From: Vibrio nitrifigilis
Lineage (GTDB): Bacteria > Pseudomonadota > Gammaproteobacteria > Enterobacterales > Vibrionaceae
Assembly: GCF_015686695.1 (NCBI RefSeq)
Contig: NZ_JADPMR010000001.1
Span: 434,001 to 498,000 of the forward strand
Direction of reading: 5' to 3'
Length of the DNA: 64,000 nucleotides
Shown: positions 58,312 through 64,000 of the stretch, piece by piece
Layout of the letters: every line of letters starts with the position of its first letter
Position numbering within the stretch: the first letter of the stretch is position 1
Translations under genes and position numbers: made by a program
Notes under the pieces: generated by a model
Seen by the model: only the letters and a program-made list of their open reading frames with translations
Databases searched by the model: none
What the model was told of the DNA's origin: nothing

Positions 58312-59514
58312 ATGCGTAAGTTAACGATTCTAGGTGCTACTGGCTCAATTGGAGATAGTACGTTAAAGGTTGTCGCTCAGAATAAGGAACAATTTTCTAT
58401 TGTTGCTTTAGTGGCCGGACGTAATGTGACTAAGATGCGTCAACTTTGTGAAACGTGGCGACCGAAATACGCTGTTATGGCAACGGCAGATGCTGCAAAA
58501 GAGCTGAAAAACCAGTGCCAAGAGTTAAAACTGAATGTTGAAGTACTGTATGGCGAAGAGGCGATGTGCCAAGTCGCTGCATTAGATGAAGTTGATACGG
58601 TAATGGCCGCTATTGTAGGTGCTGCAGGATTGTTGCCTACCATGGCTGCGGTGAAAGCCGGCAAGCGTATTCTACTTGCGAACAAAGAAGCTCTAGTCAT
58701 GTCTGGCCAGCTGTTCATTGATGCGGTTGAAAAATATGGTGCAGAGCTGCTTCCGGTAGATAGTGAACACAATGCTATTTTTCAATGTTTGCCTGCGGAT
58801 ATCCAAACTAAAATGGGGCGTTGTGACTTATCCGGTGCAGGCGTTTCTCATATCTTATTGACGGGGTCAGGTGGGCCGTTTCGTTACAGTGACGTGAGCA
58901 CTTTATCCAGTGTAACTCCCGAGCAGGCCATCGCTCATCCTAATTGGTCAATGGGGCCAAAAATCTCTGTCGATTCAGCAACCATGATGAATAAAGGTCT
59001 TGAGTACATTGAAGCTCGCTGGTTGTTTAATGCGTCGAAAGAGCAATTAAAAGTTTTGATTCATCCCCAGTCAGTGATTCATTCAATGGTGCAATACAAA
59101 GATGGTTCGGTGATAGCACAAATGGGCGAGCCGGATATGGCGACTCCTATTTCGGTGACGATGAATTATCCGCAGCGTATTGATGCGGGAGTTGCTCCTC
59201 TCGATTTTACTCAGTTAGGTGAACTCACATTCCTTGACGTCGATTTCGCCCGTTACCCATGTCTAAAACTGGCAATTGATGCTTGTTATGAAGGCCAGCA
59301 TGCGACTACGTCTTTAAATGCTGCCAACGAAGTTGCTGTCGATGCCTTTCTTAAAGGTCAAATTCGCTTTACAGATATCGCAGTGGTTAATGAAAAGGTG
59401 TTGTCTAACGTATGTGCAGCTAACAGTTCGTTACATAGCTATGACTTGGAAACCTTACTTGAGCTAGATACAATAGCTCGCAAACAGGCTCAACAGGTAT
59501 TGAAAGAGCATTAA
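58312..59514 (+). CDS. dxr: 1-deoxy-D-xylulose-5-phosphate reductoisomerase
   Basis: The committed step of the MEP isoprenoid pathway (also called ispC). The 400 residues show NADPH-binding ILGATGSIGDSTLKVV (about 5-20), LLANKEALVMSGQLF, the metal/substrate site PVDSEHNAIFQ, LTGSGGPFR and HPNWSMGPKISVDSATMMNKGLE. Its product leads to the substrate of UppS, encoded just upstream. It lies 2 bp before rseP. Confidence 0.96.
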   Translation: MRKLTILGATGSIGDSTLKVVAQNKEQFSIVALVAGRNVTKMRQLCETWRPKYAVMATADAAKELKNQCQELKLNVEVLYGEEAMCQVAALDEVDTVMAAIVGAAGLLPTMAAVKAGKRILLANKEALVMSGQLFIDAVEKYGAELLPVDSEHNAIFQCLPADIQTKMGRCDLSGAGVSHILLTGSGGPFRYSDVSTLSSVTPEQAIAHPNWSMGPKISVDSATMMNKGLEYIEARWLFNASKEQLKVLIHPQSVIHSMVQYKDGSVIAQMGEPDMATPISVTMNYPQRIDAGVAPLDFTQLGELTFLDVDFARYPCLKLAIDACYEGQHATTSLNAANEVAVDAFLKGQIRFTDIAVVNEKVLSNVCAANSSLHSYDLETLLELDTIARKQAQQVLKEH

Positions 59515-59516
59515 TT

Positions 59517-60875
59517 ATGACTGGCATAATATGGAATTTAGTCGCTTTCATTGTCGCCCTAGGTATTTTGGTGGCAGTGCATGAATTTGGTCACTTTTGG
59601 GTGGCAAGGCGCTGTGGTATCAAGGTAGAAAAATTTTCTATTGGGTTTGGTAAAGCGTTATGGAAACGAGTTGGCAAAGACGGTACTGAATACAGCATTG
59701 CGGCTATTCCGCTCGGTGGTTACGTTAAAATGCTGGATGGCCGTGTCGATGATGTGCCACCAGAATTACAAAACCAAGCTTTTGATAAAAAGTCGCTATG
59801 GCAGCGAGCTGCCGTAGTGAGTGCTGGACCGATTTTTAATTTTCTTTTCGCTATTTTTGCCTATTGGTTAGTGTTTACTATCGGCGTTCCTTCTGTAAAA
59901 CCGGTGATTGGAAACGTGACTCCTTATTCTATTGCCTCTGATGGTGGGTTGAAAAGTGGTATGGAAGTCATTTCCGTTTCTGGTGTGCATACCCCAGATT
60001 GGGAATCGGTGAATATGGAGCTAGCGTCACACATTGGTGACGAGTCGCTTACTATGACGGTTTCTGACCCAGAAGGTGTCGGAGTCCAAGAAATCAAAAC
60101 ATTAGATCTAAAGACTTGGAACTTTGACCCCGAATCAGAGTCTGCTATGGGAGCGCTTGGTTTTAAACCATTTACGCCTAAGATTTCGTTGACGTTAGTG
60201 AATGTCTCTGAAGATGGTGCTGGCGCAAAAGCAGGACTAAAAGTAGGTGATAAGTTGCAATTTATCGATGGTCAAAAGATCTCGACATGGCAACAAGTTG
60301 TAGACAGCATACAAAATCACCCAAATAAGTCATTGATCATTGATGTTTTACGTCATGATCAGTTAGTCTCAGTGACTTTGACTCCTGAGCGTCGCGAACT
60401 TAGCAAAGGAAAAGTGATCGGGTTTGCAGGAATTGCTCCGAAAGTAGCGGATTGGCCGGCAGATTATCGATTCGAACAGCAGTTTGGTGTTGTTGAATCT
60501 TTTGGTAAAGCGGTTGATAAAACAGGACAAATTATTGATCTTACTGTCAGTATGCTGAAAAAGTTGATAGTAGGTGATGTCGGTTTAAATAATCTTAGTG
60601 GCCCTATCTCTATCGCGAAGGGAGCGGGAGCGACGGCGGATTATGGCTTGGTGTATTTTCTTGGCTTTTTGGCACTGATTAGTGTCAACCTAGGAATCAT
60701 CAACCTTGTCCCATTACCAATGCTCGATGGTGGACATCTACTGTTCTTTGCTATTGAAGCTGTAATTCGTCGCCCTGTGCCAGAAAAAGTGCAGGAGATG
60801 GGATATCGCATTGGTGGAGCCATCATTTTCTCTTTAATGGCCGTGGCAATATTTAATGATTTTACTCGCCTGTGA
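59517..60875 (+). CDS. rseP: RseP intramembrane site-2 zinc protease
   Basis: Cleaves the anti-sigma factor RseA in the membrane to release RpoE, and removes signal-peptide remnants. The 452 residues have the zinc site HEFGH (22-26) in the first helix, two PDZ domains (about 120-310, with GGLKSGMEVISV and AGLKVGDKLQFIDG), and the third ligand region NLVPLPMLDGGHLLFF. Four membrane helices are predicted. The ATG is 2 bp after the dxr stop. Confidence 0.95.
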   Translation: MTGIIWNLVAFIVALGILVAVHEFGHFWVARRCGIKVEKFSIGFGKALWKRVGKDGTEYSIAAIPLGGYVKMLDGRVDDVPPELQNQAFDKKSLWQRAAVVSAGPIFNFLFAIFAYWLVFTIGVPSVKPVIGNVTPYSIASDGGLKSGMEVISVSGVHTPDWESVNMELASHIGDESLTMTVSDPEGVGVQEIKTLDLKTWNFDPESESAMGALGFKPFTPKISLTLVNVSEDGAGAKAGLKVGDKLQFIDGQKISTWQQVVDSIQNHPNKSLIIDVLRHDQLVSVTLTPERRELSKGKVIGFAGIAPKVADWPADYRFEQQFGVVESFGKAVDKTGQIIDLTVSMLKKLIVGDVGLNNLSGPISIAKGAGATADYGLVYFLGFLALISVNLGIINLVPLPMLDGGHLLFFAIEAVIRRPVPEKVQEMGYRIGGAIIFSLMAVAIFNDFTRL

Positions 60876-60922
60876 TTTCAAGCATTAGGCAAGGGTTGTA
60901 GTAAGGAATAACTCAAACAAAT

Positions 60923-63334
60923 ATGGCGATGAAAAAGATCCTCCTCGCGACACTGCTCGCAACAAGCGTGTCAGCGTATGGTGCCGAAAACTTTGTTGTA
61001 CAGGACATCCAAATAGAGGGGCTTCAACGTGTCGCTCTAGGTGCTGCATTATTGAAAATGCCAGTACGTGTGGGTGATACCGTAGACTCACAAGATATTG
61101 CAGATATTATCAAATCACTGTATGCATCCGGTAACTTTGAAAATGTTGAAGTATTCCGTGATGGTTCAGCTTTGGTTGTGAAAGTTAAAGAACGCCCAAC
61201 CATTGCGAGTGTTTCTTTTTCTGGTAACAAAGCGATTAAAGAAGATCAACTGAAACAGAACTTAGATGCGTCTAATATTCGAGTTGGTGAAGCTCTTGAT
61301 CGTACTAAACTGAGCAATATTGAGAAAGGTTTAGAAGACTTTTACTACAGTGTTGGTAAATACAACGCCACAGTAAAAGCGGTAGTGACCCCATTGCCAC
61401 GTAACCGTGCTGATTTGAAATTTGTTTTCACTGAAGGTGTCTCTGCAAAAATCAAGCAAATCAACTTTATCGGTAATAAGGTCTTTACTGATGATGAGTT
61501 GTTATCCAAATTTGATTTGAATGCAGATGTCTCTTGGTGGAATTTCCTCTCTAGCGATAAGTATCAAAAGCAGGTACTGGCGGGTGATTTGGAAAAACTG
61601 AAAAGTTACTACCTAGATCGCGGTTACCTTAAGTTTAAAGTAGAGTCGACAGAAGTGTCGATTTCTCCAGATAAGAAAGGCGTTTATATCACGCTTAATC
61701 TGCACGAAGGAAAGCCTTACACGGTAAAAGACGTGCAGTTTAAAGGTGATCTAATCGGTAAGAAAGATGAGTTTGAAAAACTCGTCGATTTCGATATGGG
61801 CAGCGTTTATAAGGGCTCAGCGGTTACCTCATTAGAAGAGAACGTTAAGAAAGTTTTAGGTGAAGCAGGATACGCGTATCCTCAAGTTCGCACTGTGCCA
61901 ACATTTGATGATGACAAGCAAGAAGTCTCATTAACCGTTCAGGTTGACCCGGGTAAACGTATGTATGTGCGTGATATCCGATTTACTGGTAACACGATTA
62001 CTAAAGATGAAGTGTTGCGCCGTGAAATGCGTCAAATGGAAGGTAGCTGGTTAAACTCGAAATCAATCGAAACGGGTAAAAAGCGCTTGAACCGTTTGGG
62101 TTATTTCGAAAAAGTGGATGTACAAACACAGCGTGTGCCTGGTACAGACGACCAAGTCGATGTGGTTTATAACGTCAAAGAGGCTAACTCTGGCAGTATT
62201 AACTTCGGTGTTGGTTACGGTACTGAATCAGGGGTCAGCTTCCAAGTCGGTTTAACACAAGATAACTTCTTGGGTACAGGTAACCGTGTAAGCATCAGTG
62301 CGACGACCAATGACTACCAGAAAAATGTGACGTTAGAGTATAAAGACCCTTACTTTACATTAGATGGCGTTAGCTTGGGTGGTAAAGTCTTTATCAATAA
62401 ATTTGAGGCATCTGATGCTGGTATCGTCGACTATGATAACACCAGTTACGGTACTAATTTAACGTGGGGCTTCCCGGTTAATGAATTGAACCGTCTTGAA
62501 CTTGGTGTGGGCTACACACACAGCAAAATCGGTAACTTAAAACCTTATTTACAAGTCGAGCAGTTCTTAGAAGCGCAAGCTGATAATGTTTCTTCAGACG
62601 GCAGTTTAGTGACGGATGACTTTGATGTCAGCCTTACTTGGACACGTAATAACCTGAACCGTGGTTACTTCCCAACAGAAGGTAACTACCAACGTGCATA
62701 CTATGATATGACCGTACCTGGTTCTGATGCGCTTTACTTTAAGATGCAGTATGACGTGCGCCAATATATTCCGTTGACTAAGAAACAAGATTTTACGTTA
62801 TTGCTCCGTGGCCGTTTAGGTTACGGTAACGGATATGGTCAAACAAATGGTGTAGATAACCTCTATCCATTTTATGAAAACTTTTATGCGGGTGGTTTCT
62901 CTACACTGCGCGGATTTAGCTCTAACACAGCAGGTCCTAAAGCGGTATATCGTAGTTATGCGGATTCCAACAACGGTACTGATACTGCAACGGATGAATC
63001 TGTGGGTGGTAACGCGACAGCACTTGCAAGTGCTGAGCTGATTGTACCGACTCCGTTTGTCTCAGAAGAAGTTCAAAACCAAATTCGAACCAGTGTCTTC
63101 TTTGATATGGCGAGTGTCTGGGATACTGAATTTGATTATAATGGATCTGTTGCATATGGTGACAAGTACTATTACGACTATTCAGATCCAACGAACTACC
63201 GTTCTTCATGGGGCGTGGCATTACAGTGGGTATCACCAATGGGACCATTAGTGTTCTCTGTAGCTAAGCCAATTAAAAAATACGAAGGTGATGACGAAGA
63301 ATTCTTTACCTTTACTATCGGAAAAACCTTTTAG
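60923..63334 (+). CDS. bamA: outer membrane protein assembly factor BamA
   Basis: Central barrel of the BAM complex. The 803 residues comprise a signal peptide (cleaved after VSAYG-A), five POTRA domains (about 22-420) and a 16-strand barrel (about 425-803). The barrel contains the conserved loop-6 RGF motif in GGFSTLRGFSSN, and the protein ends in FTIGKTF with terminal Phe. An ATG two codons downstream is an alternative start. It is preceded by rseP and followed by skp 11 bp later, an operon under envelope-stress logic. Confidence 0.96.
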   Translation: MAMKKILLATLLATSVSAYGAENFVVQDIQIEGLQRVALGAALLKMPVRVGDTVDSQDIADIIKSLYASGNFENVEVFRDGSALVVKVKERPTIASVSFSGNKAIKEDQLKQNLDASNIRVGEALDRTKLSNIEKGLEDFYYSVGKYNATVKAVVTPLPRNRADLKFVFTEGVSAKIKQINFIGNKVFTDDELLSKFDLNADVSWWNFLSSDKYQKQVLAGDLEKLKSYYLDRGYLKFKVESTEVSISPDKKGVYITLNLHEGKPYTVKDVQFKGDLIGKKDEFEKLVDFDMGSVYKGSAVTSLEENVKKVLGEAGYAYPQVRTVPTFDDDKQEVSLTVQVDPGKRMYVRDIRFTGNTITKDEVLRREMRQMEGSWLNSKSIETGKKRLNRLGYFEKVDVQTQRVPGTDDQVDVVYNVKEANSGSINFGVGYGTESGVSFQVGLTQDNFLGTGNRVSISATTNDYQKNVTLEYKDPYFTLDGVSLGGKVFINKFEASDAGIVDYDNTSYGTNLTWGFPVNELNRLELGVGYTHSKIGNLKPYLQVEQFLEAQADNVSSDGSLVTDDFDVSLTWTRNNLNRGYFPTEGNYQRAYYDMTVPGSDALYFKMQYDVRQYIPLTKKQDFTLLLRGRLGYGNGYGQTNGVDNLYPFYENFYAGGFSTLRGFSSNTAGPKAVYRSYADSNNGTDTATDESVGGNATALASAELIVPTPFVSEEVQNQIRTSVFFDMASVWDTEFDYNGSVAYGDKYYYDYSDPTNYRSSWGVALQWVSPMGPLVFSVAKPIKKYEGDDEEFFTFTIGKTF

Positions 63335-63345
63335 GGGACTATATT

Positions 63346-63855
63346 TTGAAAAGTATCTTCAAAGCGGCAGGTGTAAGCCTTGTTATTCTTAGCTCATCAT
63401 TCTTTGCTAATGCTGCTGAAGCGGCACAAAAAGTCGGCTTCATCAACACTGCAGAGGTTTTCCAATCATTGCCACAACGTGAAGTCGTGTTGCAAAAACT
63501 GCAGAAAGAGTTCAAAGATAAAGCGGATGAACTGAAAAGCATCCAAGAAACTGCACAAAAGAAAATGCAAAAACTGAAACGTGATTCTTCGCTAATGAGT
63601 GATGACGACCAAGAAAAATTGCGTATTGAAATTGGCCAGTTACAAAGTAAATACAAAGTGAAAGCTCAAGCGTTAGAAAACCAATCTAAACGCCGTGAAG
63701 CAGAAGAAAAACACAAACTATTTAAGATCATTCAAGATGCGGTTCAAAAAGTCGCGAAGAAAGATGGCTATGATATGATTGTTGATATCAGTGCTATGCA
63801 GTACGGCAAACCTGAATACAACATCTCACAAGAAGTCATTAAATCTATTAAGTAA
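63346..63855 (+). CDS. skp: periplasmic chaperone Skp/OmpH
   Basis: A trimeric jellyfish-shaped holdase for unfolded outer-membrane proteins delivered to BamA. It has 169 residues: a signal peptide MKSIFKAAGVSLVILSSSFFANA, then the domain beginning AQKVGFINTAEVFQSLPQRE, followed by long charged helices forming coiled-coil arms (about 45-130). The start codon is TTG, with AGGGG upstream. It is 11 bp after bamA and 8 bp before lpxD. Confidence 0.94.
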   Translation: MKSIFKAAGVSLVILSSSFFANAAEAAQKVGFINTAEVFQSLPQREVVLQKLQKEFKDKADELKSIQETAQKKMQKLKRDSSLMSDDDQEKLRIEIGQLQSKYKVKAQALENQSKRREAEEKHKLFKIIQDAVQKVAKKDGYDMIVDISAMQYGKPEYNISQEVIKSIK

Positions 63856-63863
63856 TCGTTATT

Positions 63864-64000
63864 ATGATCACACTAACTTTAGCCGAATTGGCAACTATTA
63901 CTGGTGGTGAGTTACATGGTGACAGCTCTGTTGTTGTCTCTGCTGTTGCTCCTATGGACAAAGCTCAGGAAGGTGATGTTACTTTCCTGTCTAATCCTAA
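63864..64000 (+). CDS. lpxD: UDP-3-O-acylglucosamine N-acyltransferase, 5' part
   Basis: The first 45 codons of LpxD (MITLTLAELATITGGELHGD, then PMDKAQEGDVTFLSNP), the N-terminal uridine-binding domain. Lipid A biosynthesis, third step. The gene runs off the right edge of the window; the hexapeptide-repeat helix is not included. Its position after skp is the conserved one. Confidence 0.9.
   Translation, partial: MITLTLAELATITGGELHGDSSVVVSAVAPMDKAQEGDVTFLSNP

Overview
The window looks like an ordinary chromosome-backbone segment of a marine gammaproteobacterium of the family Vibrionaceae. The evidence is a complete six-subunit Na+-pumping NADH:quinone reductase locus, an OmpK/Tsx-type porin, Vibrio-type proteins of unknown function (DUF2850, DUF3461, DUF2884), a fused RibBA, and moderately AT-rich intergenic DNA. 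I could not fix the species. There are no rRNA or tRNA genes, no CRISPR array, no prophage and no transposase gene.

Layout. 0.2-9 kb: argA, a DUF2850 protein, mltA, tcdA and csdE. A folded repeat element follows, then a minus-strand run of panE, a DJ-1/YajL protein, csdA and a phytase-like lipoprotein. 9-16.5 kb: the porin ompK, a LON-domain protein, an ECF sigma/ChrR pair, ampG, a periplasmic prolyl isomerase, yajG, rlmG and bolA. 16.5-24.3 kb: nqrABCDEF followed by apbE (covalent FMN attachment) and nqrM (maturation), so the Na+ pump sits with its own assembly factors. 24.3-33.6 kb: a double-receiver GGDEF protein, SOS-controlled dinB, a DUF2884 protein, an NSS transporter, a rimB-rimK-AstE-like operon and pepD. 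33.6-38.1 kb: a non-coding stretch with a candidate CRP-controlled small RNA, then gabT, a PurR-box-preceded purine permease and gpt. 38.3-48.7 kb: frsA, a frameshifted crl, proBA, nrdR, the riboflavin genes ribD-ribE-ribBA-ribH, nusB, thiL and pgpA. 48.7-64 kb: a DUF3461 protein, glnD, map, then rpsB-tsf-pyrH-frr-uppS-cdsA-dxr-rseP-bamA-skp and the start of lpxD (translation, isoprenoid, phospholipid and outer-membrane assembly).

Functional links. NrdR, the rib genes and ApbE/Nqr connect through flavins: the rib operon makes riboflavin, and ApbE attaches its derivative FMN to NqrB and NqrC. CsdA-CsdE-TcdA form a sulfur-transfer/tRNA t6A-modification module. RimB-RimK are a predicted glutamate-removal and glutamate-ligase pair acting on ribosomal protein S6. 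RseP, BamA and Skp share the envelope-biogenesis cluster.

Most unusual signals: crl is split by one extra unit in a CTRT tetranucleotide tract. A 266-bp repeat with imperfect 24-bp terminal inverted repeats and nested arms has degraded copies elsewhere, one of them a perfect 68-bp match. Two near-identical candidate promoters (GTGATC-N16/17-CGTA) precede the LON-domain gene and the sigma/chrR pair. An orphan non-coding transcript with a CRP-like site, promoter and strong terminator lies next to pepD. The nqr operon has a long leader that can form several hairpins.
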